A model generated the notes under the pieces. That model was not told the DNA's origin. It did not search any database and saw only the letters and a list, made by a program, of their open reading frames with translations. Made by a program: the position numbers and the translations under genes. Positions 26,033 through 38,644 of a DNA stretch of 64,000 bases are shown here, piece after piece (positions within the stretch are counted from its first letter, which is position 1; each line of letters opens with the position of its first letter). The DNA is from Moringa oleifera (taxonomy: Eukaryota > Streptophyta > Magnoliopsida > Brassicales > Moringaceae), in the NCBI GenBank assembly GCA_021397835.1, contig JAJFZO010000583.1:908501-972500 (forward strand). The letters run 5' to 3'.

Positions 26033-28471
26033 TATCAGTTATCAGTCAGTCAGAGACAGTATCATTCAACCAAAAACCTTGTTCTTTCTACCTCAAGAGT
26101 TTTGCGTTTCAGATTAAAGAGTCCATCGATGGGCGACTCCTCACATGCCACGTAGTGCTAGGTTTACGCAGTCCAGCCCGTACCACGCCATCATTAGAAA
26201 ACATTAAGAAAAAAGAACAAAAATTATTTTTTAACTTTTTGACCATTTTTGTTAACAAAACTTTTTGATATTAATAATTTACATATTTTTTAATTTTTTA
26301 TTAAGATAATACTAATCATTTTGAATATTTTTTAATTTTTATCATATTCTAAAATTTATATATTCTTTGTTAAGTTAGATGTATTTATTATCCGATAGAT
26401 AATATATAATCAAAATTATTTTTTTATTTAAAAGTTTCATATTTTGATGCATATTTACATTTAAAACTATTCACTCTCGTAACATAAGAATTCACTACCC
26501 ACTCTTATTGTGGATTCGCTCGTAATCACTTATTTTTTTATATCAGCACTCGTAATCTTAAACATGAAGCTAATTAGAATTTTTGTGCATTTATAATGTC
26601 AAAACCTCACCTCGTCAGTCATCTCTTTTCGTAGAGTCTCCAATTATTTAAAATCCTCATCGATCGTTTATTTTTTATATAATCGTCATCGACCTTTTAT
26701 GCTTTCTCTTTTTCTCTTCGATGTTATCTTTTTTTCATTATAACTCAAAACTCTCATAAAAGCTTGAAACTCAAAACCTAAACAGTATTCAAATGTTTTA
26801 GTCATTTGTTCTCGATCACGAAAGATCTCTATTTGTTGGCTATTTTTTTTATTCCTCGCTTTCACTATATCAACGAAGGTCAGGCACAAATGTATTGTGT
26901 AATGAAAAATAAAGTTTTGAGTGTGAATTATGTATACAATACAAATTAAAAAACTCAAATTTTTATGTTGTATATGCTTTAGTAAACACTATGTTTGATT
27001 TGTGCGTTGTTCTTCGAATGATCTGATATATAGATATAAAATATATATATATATATGATGTAACAACTTAACTTATCAATAAATAAAGAAAAATAAAAAT
27101 AATTTAAAATGATTTTGATTAGGATAAACAAAATCAATAATTTTTTATATTTGTTATTTTGTAACTATCTTAACATTTTTTCTTATCTTGATTTATTCTC
27201 GTAACTTGATTTGTAATTATCTTATTTTTTATTTTATGTTGATTTATTTTTTTTTATTTTGTGCTCTTGTAACTTAAATGGAAGAGAAAAAAAAATACTA
27301 TCTATAAATAATTAAAAAAGCTGATTGTGAAAATTATTGATGCTTATGAAATATTATATCTGAATAATCTATAATCACTTTAGAATATAATAAAAATATA
27401 AGTGTGGAGTTAAATCATGTCCCTTAAAACCCATTATAATAGCCCAATAAACAACATACTAAGTATAATAACTTAAAGTATCACTTAATGACTCAAGCCA
27501 ACAACACAAAGACTCAAAAAGATAAAGTACAACAACCCATGACCATAATAACATATTAACTTATGCCCATAGCTTCTGCATAGAAGTGAGAAAATATGTA
27601 AACCTTAGCATCGATGAAAAATAAAATAATAATTTATTTCAAAATGCTTTCTCAGATGCTTAGATCATAGATTTGAACCTAAAATAAACAAACACATCCA
27701 ACATTTAGTAAAAGCACACTTGGCATTCACAACAAATAATTAAAAAGTTTTGCTAATAAAAAAGGGATGTAAGTTTCACATTCAAAATCCATGAGCCAAT
27801 AAGACAAAACTTTGTTTTTCAATAATATAAAATTTTCAAATATGCGCAAAATATTTTCAAATAAAATAATTACTATGAATGTTTACCTTGTTAAAATTTT
27901 TGAATATGCAAAAATGAAATGAATAATTGATGCAATCGGTTGCAAAAATATTTCTAACACATTTTAAATTTGCTTCAAATCACTTCAACCACTCACTAAA
28001 ATGTGTAGTTTTTTTAAATTTAAAAAAAGGGCAAAATGTGATGTAGTTAGAACATTTTATTTCCACTATTTTTGAAAAATAAAAATTCAAAGGTTCCGGC
28101 TTATCTCATCCATTCAATTGATGACATAAATATGCAAGAATCACAGCTGCTCACTAAATGCATGCGTTATCACCAGAGAAAGGAAGAAAAAAACAGCAGA
28201 GGGTTAAGAATCAATTTCATAATAAACCAGCATCATGATGTTTGCGTTAAGCTCAGATTTTACACACAGAACTTGCTTTTTGATGTAAAGGAAAATGATA
28301 TACATATTCAAATTAAGGCGTGTATTTGAATTACTAAGCGTTGCATTACACCAATTGCTTGCAACAATAGGACTACCCTCACACTTTCTCTATGCAATAA
28401 TTGCTGGCCAAAAAAATAGGAAGGGGGCCAACAGCAAATGCAACAAATACTATCCAACTACAAAGAATAAC
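26033..28471. other. spacer between RibF and the myosin gene
   Basis: Bases 26033-26200 probably contain the RibF promoter and 5' UTR. Bases 26200-28000 are AT-rich with an AT microsatellite at about 27037-27057. No gene is supported. Bases 28050-28471 are likely the 3' UTR of the myosin gene. Confidence 0.45.
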
Positions 28472-31465
28472 TTAATTGAACCTTGAGCTATTCCTCCTTC
28501 CCCACCACTTCTTTTTCACTTTTTCAATAGCACCTTCTTCATTTCCAAGTTTATGCAAAATGACCTTTGTTTCCCGCAGTCTTGTTCCATAATCCTTCTT
28601 CCAAGCTTCAAACATCTGCTTCAACCTTCGGAGTTCCCGATCAGGGTTCAAACTTGCTTCAACCTGACCAGATTTTACCTCCACCAAGAATTTTGCATCA
28701 TCACCAAAAACTTGACTCCTCTGCTCGAATTCTTCAGCCATCCGGCTTATAACACTCAAACCTGCGCTCATTGGTCTCACCCCATTGCTCTCTTGCCCCT
28801 TAAAGGTGCTTCCCATCTCCCAGTCTCTGTCATCACTTGCATTGACTGAAGCATCAGAATTTCTCTCAGAATCATCAATTGCTAGGCTCTTCTTCGCAAT
28901 TGAAAGACTGGACTGTAGGGATCTCATTTGTTTCTGCCAAACTTCTTCCATCGACTTCATTTTCAGTTCATATTCAGACCAGCGGTTCTCATATTGTTGA
29001 AGCCTTTGGTGCAGAATATCATTCTCTTCTTCTTTCTCTCTCAGTGCTGCCTCAGCTTTGAGAACCCGGCGCTGTAGCTCAGCGAGAAATGATGCCTTCA
29101 CCAACACCTCATCTGATTCATTCCTCTGCATAAAAAATTTGCACTTCTTTTAGCATTTTAATCAAAAAACAAGGGAGACTGAAAACAGTAAGGACACAGT
29201 CGGTTCCATGATATAACACCAACACCATGGTAAGGAAAGTTAACGAAAAACAATTAACACATACCTTAATTTGAAAAGACTAGTTTAGAATAGATAATCC
29301 ATGAATTATCACCAGAAAAATAACGGAATTCTCAGCACAAGACAAACTTATCTTTCTACTGTACAACTGCAAGAGGACATAAGGTGCGTGATGGATAGTA
29401 TCATAACTTCTCATGAGAGTAAGGCCAAGTTAGGGGAAGGAAAAGAATTACGGAAAAGTTCCAACCTGCTTGTATCCTATTTGATCAATTTGCATTCATG
29501 GGCTGCCAGATCTGCTTATTTAAGTACTAAATATGTGCGTACTACTACACTAATCTCATTGGGCTCTAAATGGTAACCGTACCTAAAATATGTTTAGAGG
29601 CAAACCTTAAAACTTTTTCTTTAAACAAAATAGAGTGGGATTTCATTCAATCAACTACAGAATAAAATATTAAGATTCATGTGTCACTTTATAGCAGGTA
29701 TGGGCATATCAGCTCATCAGACGTGAAAGCAAAGCCTGCTAACATAGCAAGAGTCTATAATACCTCGCCAGGGCCAGATTTCAGTAATCCAATATCCCCT
29801 GAGCATCTCCTGACCAACCAGCCACGAATAACTGCAATAAGATCAAATAAAACCATGAATTACAAAGTCAACATGTCACCAGTATTTGGCATTAGAACCA
29901 CCAAAATTATTCAGGCTTGATTTAGTCAGTAGAAACTACTTCACCTACTCCGACTCATATATTAAATGTCATACAACTAAAATCTCTTCAAGCCTACTTC
30001 AGGAAGCTGGTTACATGCTTTTATTTAAATGCACTTCTGATATGTTCTTTCTCCGATGTAAACACAAGGATTTTATTGACTGCAGGCAAAACAAAGGAAC
30101 AGCTGCCAATTTCTTGTGAAATCAAGTTTCAACGATGCAAATGGGCACAAAATTATCTTGCTTCACAGGCTAACCACACCTCCAGCTAAGTAAACTGTAC
30201 CTGATTGTATCACAACAGATGCATCATAAATGTTCTTAAACCTCATCCTACTAATCCTGCCTTTAACATGGCTTTGTATAACAACAGCAGCTCTGCGCCT
30301 CCGCAATAAGAATGCGAATTCCTTTCTGATTTTCTCGCCACGAATAACTGAAAAGGGAAATGTAGGAAAATTAATTTCCCAAAGTTGTCTTGGAATAAAC
30401 TTGGTTTATACAATGCTGAATTATAAACTGGAAAGAACAATACATGACTGCAGAGTAGCAATTCCTCCTCTAAGTTCCTTGAGGTAACAGCGAGCTTGGT
30501 GCCCTCTAAAGCAGCTTTGAACACGCAAAATGCCATGGAGAGTGCGATTTCTTGTATCTTCAAGAACCCCAATCTGAAAGATGTTATTTCTTGTATATCA
30601 GATACACATGTAACACACTAATTGGAGATATATTCCTGACAGCCAAGACCACTTAAGCTAGAGGAAGACAAAAAGTGAAGCTTGCAAGTTTTCACTAGCA
30701 AAAGATTCAACAGTGTAGATGGTTGAATTTTCACTTAAAATCACTTTTCTGTTCTACTGAGATAACTTTCTTAGATGAATCCTTATTTTTACGTTCACAT
30801 TGGCTTGTCTGTGTGCTAACACACACGTGTGTTTTGTTCGTAATGTTGGGTTGAGCTGGGTTAGGTGAGCAATGAGACGCATTAAATAGAGTAATTGACT
30901 CTATAGTTGAGAATTTAAGTACGAGAATCGATGAAGGCATATTCAGAAAATACATGTAACCAAGTTAAATTTTTCTGTCTTTACAGCAATGAGATGAGTA
31001 ATGCAATAGGGTTCGCAACTCAGCATTAAAGCCAAGAGAAAAGACTTGAAATATTAACTAGAGCAGAAGGACACATATAGCCCTAGATAGAGATAACAAA
31101 AGCATAACCACTGAAAATACCTCATATACCCCCTTCACTTATTTTCTTTAAATGTTACAAAAAGAAAAAGAAAAAGATGAAGTTATTTTCCCCATCAAAT
31201 TAAATGGTTAGTCATTGTCAATATAAGTTACTCTGTGAAAAACACATTCACACCCCTTGGACAAAGGGTAGCATCAACTCCACAAGGCACATACCCAAGA
31301 ATTCAAAATTACTGGTACTCAAACATTTCCGCCAAAATCTATAGTTGACTAACCATACATACATATAAATAGGGGAGTGTGTTTGCGTATGTGTGTGTGT
31401 GTGTGTGTGTGTGTGTATACACATATATATATATATGTATATGTATATATATGTATATATGTATA

Positions 31466-31508
<43 letters not shown>

Positions 31509-34500
31509 TGCACATCAAAGATTCAGCCCAGTTGGAGACAGGATTTGGTAAACCATGGCCTAATCTCCACCATTTTCAAGTAAGTAAATGGTTTACTGAT
31601 CTCCTCACTCTCTTCTTTGGTTGTTGTTTCTCCTCTTGATGATTTATTGAATTGTCTTTACAGCAAAGAAAAAAGGAGAAAAGAAACAACTAAAAGCTTC
31701 CCACCTTTATCACTCAACCAATGTAAGAGAAGAAAGAAAAGAGAAGCAAAGGGTTCTTAGTCCAGCAACACTTATCTATTATACCTGTCCTGTGCGGAAA
31801 AACAATTTTGTGTAGCCAACTTGATACATCTCAGGCAAAATATTGAACTGATGAAGAATTGCAACAGAGACACTTAGGGGATCCTTTGATGCAACATTCT
31901 CCAGCAAAAGAAAACCATACCTAGGCAAGATCCATGACAAACGCCTCAAAACCCGCCAGAATATTAATACTCAAGAATACATGCTAAACTTGGAAGATTA
32001 CAGACAACAAAGCAAATCAGGGAGGAATTCTGTCCATACCTGCGGGCGAACTTTTGGTGAGTCATTCTAGTAGGAAAGCCAGATCGTGATATGCGAACAA
32101 CCTCCAGGACTCCACAACATCTTAACTGCTGCAACACAAGTCCTTGCTCATAAAATCCAGGAGATTGAAGGTTGTTAGGCTTTATACATCGTATGAAATG
32201 TGGGGTAGTGTTCCCTAAACGTTGCATCAGTTGGAACAGTTGCCCCTATATGACAAGTTAAAGAAGACAATACAGCAAGGTCATAAAACAAAATTGGTCC
32301 TCTTAATCAAAATACTCAAGAAAGAACAAAATTTTACAGACAACAAGCCCTATCATTTCTCAGTAAGTTCACAATATAACTTCTTCTGTTGTATCCAGGT
32401 TGTATCAAATCCACGTCTAAGTTGCAAAGGCAGGGCAAGGAAAAGGGCAGTAGTCAGGGGGCTCTTTTTCATCCCTTAACTTGTTCGACATAATAATTCA
32501 AAAGAAATGGATACTGAAAGTATTTCATTGATAGCAGTGTCTCTATTATTGGGATTGAGCTTTCAAAAAGATGGACGCCCAGTATACAATACTAACAAAA
32601 AAGGTGAATAAAATGTTTTATCCATTTTATAAAATTTCAAACTGGATATCTACAAGCACCTTATAATGTACTAATCTTCCATACAACTACTATAACTCTG
32701 GATGAATACCAGTCCAAGAATTAGTTCTCTAGAGTTCGGAAGACTTCTTTGGTACCAGAGCCACTCAGATTTTCACATAAACAAGTTAATGCAACTTCTG
32801 TATACCTAGACAGTAGTTGAAACTCCAAAACTCCTGAAGCCATCTTTAACCAATAAATGACATCCCCTAGATAGCCTTTTCAACCCAAGAAAAAGAGTAC
32901 GTATCACAATCTCTACTGGGCACCTAATGGAAAATCATCGTTTTTCAAACACAGGTGTTTTGACTGATTAACTTGACAAGAAAAGCAACACACTAGTCCA
33001 AACTGATAATTCGACAGGCTGAATAAGTTTGGTCATCCCTCTCAAGAAATGGGGCACTCATTCTGACTGAGGATTGTTGGATTGTTTCCTGCTACTACTA
33101 AGGCCTTCTCCCTTGGCTCATCTCAAGGGTCCGGCAGTACCGGATTCATCCTCAAGTAGACAGAGTTCAGGGCTCAGGTAAATAAGGTGGATCTCTTGAT
33201 CTAAATCTAAATCAGAACAGCCAAATGTTATTCAGCCACCCTTCTTTAAGTAACTCGATGAAGAGAGCTCTAACAAGGTTTTCAGAACAGTAAGAAACAA
33301 CAACCTAATTTGACTTGGCTATAAATTGCAGAATTAAGATAGCTGAGGACTACAAGGAAGAAAGAAAATTATAACTAATTTTGAGAGTAGGAAAAATGAA
33401 CTTGACGCAAAAAGACAGAGACTGACCCCAGCATTCTTAAAAAAGAAGCAACTGCTAATGCTTAGTCATTTACATGTTCAGACAATCTGAAGAAAGTGAT
33501 GTCCGAAAAATATTTGAAAACAAGGGGAAAAAAGGATACATCAGTAAATCAGTATGAGTATGATATTAATTTCACCAAAATTTTCACACAATTATTAAAT
33601 AGAGCTAGGTGGATCCAAAAAGTTATCATTTTGTAAATATGTGCCTAAGATTCATCCAAATGATTATCAAACTCATGCTGATAACATCACCATGACCATA
33701 AACCATTTAACTCAAATTGAGATTTTGGAGCACTAAACGGAAGGTAATATACCTTAAATTTTGTCGCCACACTTAGCTTTTGGGAATCTGCGCCACCTGC
33801 TTTGTATAAAGGACCAACTACAGGCTTCTCAGAATGAGTAAGCATGCTAGAAGCAAATATCTGAGGAAGGTGGCAGGAGCATGAGGACAAGAGTTGAATG
33901 GAATCCAAGTGCAACAAGTCCCTGTTCTTCTCCAGAAATCCAGTCGTGTCATATGCAACCTGAGTGGAGGACCAAGTGGAACTATTAACCAGTCAGGCAG
34001 GAAATAATTTCTCAGAATAGATATCTAAATCTCAAAATGAATATAACCTCACCCCTCGCCCCTCCCCCCTCTTGATTATCATATTTTTCTTACTGGCTTA
34101 TTACCCACAACAAAAAAAAAAAAAAACAAAACTAAGCTGCCGTTATTGAAAAGATCACTACCTCCCCTGCATAATGACAGACAGTGAAGGCTTTGCCTCG
34201 TTCTCCTCTGAAAGAAGAATTAGAATTTAGATGTTGTTTTAGCTTGTTGGCAAATGTCAAATCTGTTCCATTTGGAAAAGTGGACTCCTCATCTAGAAGA
34301 GATAATAATCCCAATGGTTTCTGCACAGAAATTAAAAGAATTAGATTCATGAAAGTCATTTGATCTATCCAGATTATAAGAATTTAAAAGGAATCATTAG
34401 AGTTTGTCCTACAAGTTACCAGAACAATAGCAGGCTTTAAAACTGGAAAAAGAAAATAACATTTGATGCGCGTGCTTAAATAACAACAAAAGAAATATAT

Positions 34501-37500
34501 GCAACATGGTCAGAGTTCTTTGCATGGTAACAAGTAAAATCCAACACATGTTTGACTAAAAGTCAACATTCAACACGTAAAGCAGTGAATTTTATGTACC
34601 AAACCTACTATCTTAAAGGTCCAATGTGACAACAGTTGGACATTAAAAAGTAATAGGTAAGGTGAGAAATCTACATTTGGTGCATTATCCAGGACCTAAT
34701 GGCTTTAGCTTTTGGGTTCCAGTGGAGCCTGAACCATATATGGGTCCTTGCTTAGTGAACTCCAGACTCATTTCTTCCCATTGTGTGACTAGACAAAGCA
34801 ATAAACATTGTTGGCTCGATACTTGAGTAGGCACAAACCAACAACTGAAATCACTGGACAGAAGTTGTGGACTTCCCTTGGTAGAGTGGAAGTAAACAAC
34901 TGCTCGAGTAACCACAGGGAGGATCTAAGGGTGGAACAAGTGGTAGACCACATAACTATATTCGTGCAATGGCAGGAAAATCACAAGGTCTGCTTGCAAG
35001 GGAATGTCCCGAACAGCATGTAGCAATAGCCTGAATCACCTTGATTGAGGACATCTAAGAAAGTTGGACTGAACCATAAGGATCTCAAAGTGGAGTAAGT
35101 GCTGGACAACATAAGTATACTGAAGCAGTTCTAGAAAAATTACAAGGTTTGCTTGCAAGTGAATGTCTTCTACATCATATGCCAATGTAGCCCAATCACC
35201 CGGATTGAACACACTCCATTTGGTAAGAGTAGAAGATGGACCAATAGGTGGCCTAAATCTCTTAATCTAAAGGTGGATGGATCCAAGTTGCATTGAAATG
35301 TTAGAGACATGGTTAGTTCAAAGAATGCAATCTGAGGCACGCATAGATGGAGTTTTGGAGGTGAATCAAGTGGTGGAGCCCTTCAAATACCTTAAGCCAC
35401 TCCAGGATAAAAAGAAACAAAAAGATACCATTAGTTTTTTCTTCTTTTGATAAGAAAACATAATAGTTCTGACAGGAAATCCTTAAGAATAAATCACAGA
35501 AAAATTTTAAAGTCTTACCTACATTCTGCACATGAGTGACACAATATGGGAAAGCTAACCTACCATGTCCCCAGTAAATTAACTCTCTTATTCAACCACA
35601 CAAGTTGCTTTCACCATGAAGTTTCCCCATCATTGAAGATCTTTTGCAAAAGTCCCGCAACTTACTTCAAGTTTATTATTTCAATGCATCTCACGTGACT
35701 ATTATCAATTTTGTAGCGACAATAGCTTCAATAGACACATAACTCCCAGAGTTAATTAACAGACAATTTCTGTCCATAATTGCTGACCCACAGGAAAAGC
35801 TCTGCTCAGAGCAACTGATAAGCCCAACAATATCGCATGAAATGAGTCCATCTCATGCAGTCCAAATTTTAACATCGGAAGCTAGTCATCATAATTTATT
35901 TAGGTAATTGTAATACCAAGCATATCTTCCTCAGCAAGTCAAGCACAATTTGAATGGAAGAAAGTGGAATTACTTACATGTCCATCAAAAATTTAGGAAA
36001 AAAAAAAAAAAACAAACAAAAGGAAGTGTCGAGAACCACACGTTCAAGTTTAAAATGCTAGCATGACCTTTTCAGTTGACCCTCAGCATAAAAATGTTCA
36101 AAGAAAAAATCTTAGTATTTCTACATTAACAATCAAAAGTCTGTGTTCTTGTGCACTCAAATGGGCACATGATAAGCATTTTACCTTTTCAAAGAGATTA
36201 AGACAATCTTGGTTGTCCTCAAAATCAACTTTTGCCCAATCAATGCCATCTTGGATATATTCCTAGAGAATGAAAAAAGGAATATAAGCATGTGTTCCAG
36301 CAAACACACAAATTTCTTAAAACACAAATGTATATCTAAGATAAATTATTCTACAAAAAGAAATGTGGAGATTCAATAAGAACAGGAGCAGCAATGGAAC
36401 ATAACAAATGGTTTATTAATTAAATTTGGGAATTCAGATTATGTACATGACAATCAGGAAATATTGATTCATATTATATAAAAAAATTTTAAGTTACTAG
36501 AGATACGTAAATGATGCAGATGTATTCTTCCTCTTCTTTGTCTTTCTCCAACTCTTTCAAACTCTAAACATAGCTTTTACATCATGTAAGTTGCAAAAGC
36601 ACACAGCAAGAACCTGGAGGCCCCCGACATACTTATCAAGTTAAAAAATTACAACCCAAGGAATTATTGAGACAAATCATGGAATTTTTAGACAGGAAAA
36701 ATGATACTTACCCACTTATGATCCAATAGAAGGGGATAATATTGAGAGCACATTCTCCTCGGAGTTATACTCAGAGATCATAAATCACTAATTTTCTTTC
36801 GTCATTTTTATTTATTGTCCACAATTCTTAAAGCTCAGGCCAAATACATACTTATGACAAGGAAACCATATCTTCATTTTCTTGTATTCTTGTTATTCAC
36901 CTCACTACTCTCTGCTGACAGAACTTCCAAGAAATTAATCAAATTGAATATACTATAGGAAAGATAAATTACCTCCTGCTCTAGCTTGAATAAATGACGG
37001 TTAAAATGCTGCTGCAGTCTCTCATTTGCATAATTTATGCAGAACTGCTCAAAACTGTTCCTCTGCAGAAACCAGTAATGTGGAGTTACATACATACATA
37101 ATTGCGCTCGTAAAATGAACATATGTATATAGTTAAAGGAGAAAAAATAGAGAGAGAGAAGTAGTACAAGGAAAATAGGAACATACATCAAATGATTCAA
37201 AACCATAAATATCAAGAATGCTAATGGATCTGCCAGTTCGTCTTTTGCCAACTGCAAGTGATTTGTTGATTTGCTCAACCAGCCAGTCAAACAAGCAAGC
37301 ATAAATTGATTTTGCTAAAGCATCTCTTGTATCAATAGCCTGAAATATGAAAGCAAACATGTTGGCCATCAATTAAGTGAAAGTGACCAAATTTGAATTC
37401 CACTAAGGGAACCTTCAAGTTATAGAAACAAGACAAGAAAAAAGGAGACCTAAAGATGAGTTTCATGCTTGTCCATAAACATAGCTCTAAGTTGCATTTA

Positions 37501-38609
37501 ACTTCAAAATTAAATCTGTCTCCCGAATCACTAGAGAGAGATCAATTAGGATGGGTGGGCACGTTGCATTTATAAGATGAGGGTAAAGCTCCATTCTTGA
37601 ACTAGCTTTCGTATAGTTAAGGCCAAGATCCTTTTATAATACTATTAGAGCTCAGCCTTTCCAAAGATGGGTCAGCTCTGTTTATCCAGGCCAACAGGTG
37701 CAAATGCTGCCAAGTGGGTCACTGTATGGCAGGGTGGGTGTTAGATAATCCCACATCAGTTGGGAAGGGTAGTATGGTCCCTTTACAAGGTGAGGGTAAA
37801 CCTCCACTCTAGAACTAGCTTTTTATTGGTGGAGTTAGGCCCATGATCCTTCTAACATGTATCAGAGCTGAGTATTTCCAAAGATGGCTCAGACTCCGTC
37901 TACACATTGGTTGGGAAGGGTGGTTAAGTTGAATTTATAAGGTGAACCACACTTCGGCTAGCTTTTGTGGTACAGTTAGGAGCAAGATCTTTCTGACAGG
38001 GTCATCAAAGTCAATAAAATTCAACTTCCAGAAGCTGAATTTTTTTATAATACAATTTGAGACATATAGGTACAAAGAAATGCAACAGATCAAGTCGATG
38101 CATGAAGAAATATGAGCATGCTAAGCCAGATGCAAGCATAAGCACATGCACACGCATATGCACACGCACATGCATGTCTGGTTGCACACTCATGTGTCTG
38201 CATTTGTGCATAAGTACAAGGGTCCATGCAAGATACAAACATATGCATGCACATTTGCATGTGTTTTTCTGTGGGTTGAAAGCAAGATGAGATCTAACTA
38301 AAAGTATCAAAGTGCAAAATTGAAACACAGGAAAAAAAAAAAAAAAACAGAATAATCAAAAGCTCGTACTGGTTTTTATATCGATAAACAACTCAATGAT
38401 TATATTTATGCTATGTGGAGTAAGGATTGAGCGGGTATATGGGCTATGTGGAAAAAGCATTCAACTCGGTTAAAGTTATATAGCCAGCATCCATGTTCAT
38501 CAGTGATTATGTGACCAGAGAAAGAGACATGAAGACGCACAAGAAAGAGATCCACCATAAGGCATTTCTCATTTCCCACAACGCGCTCCCTCTCTTTCTC
38601 ATCTCTGTT

Positions 38610-38644
<35 letters not shown>

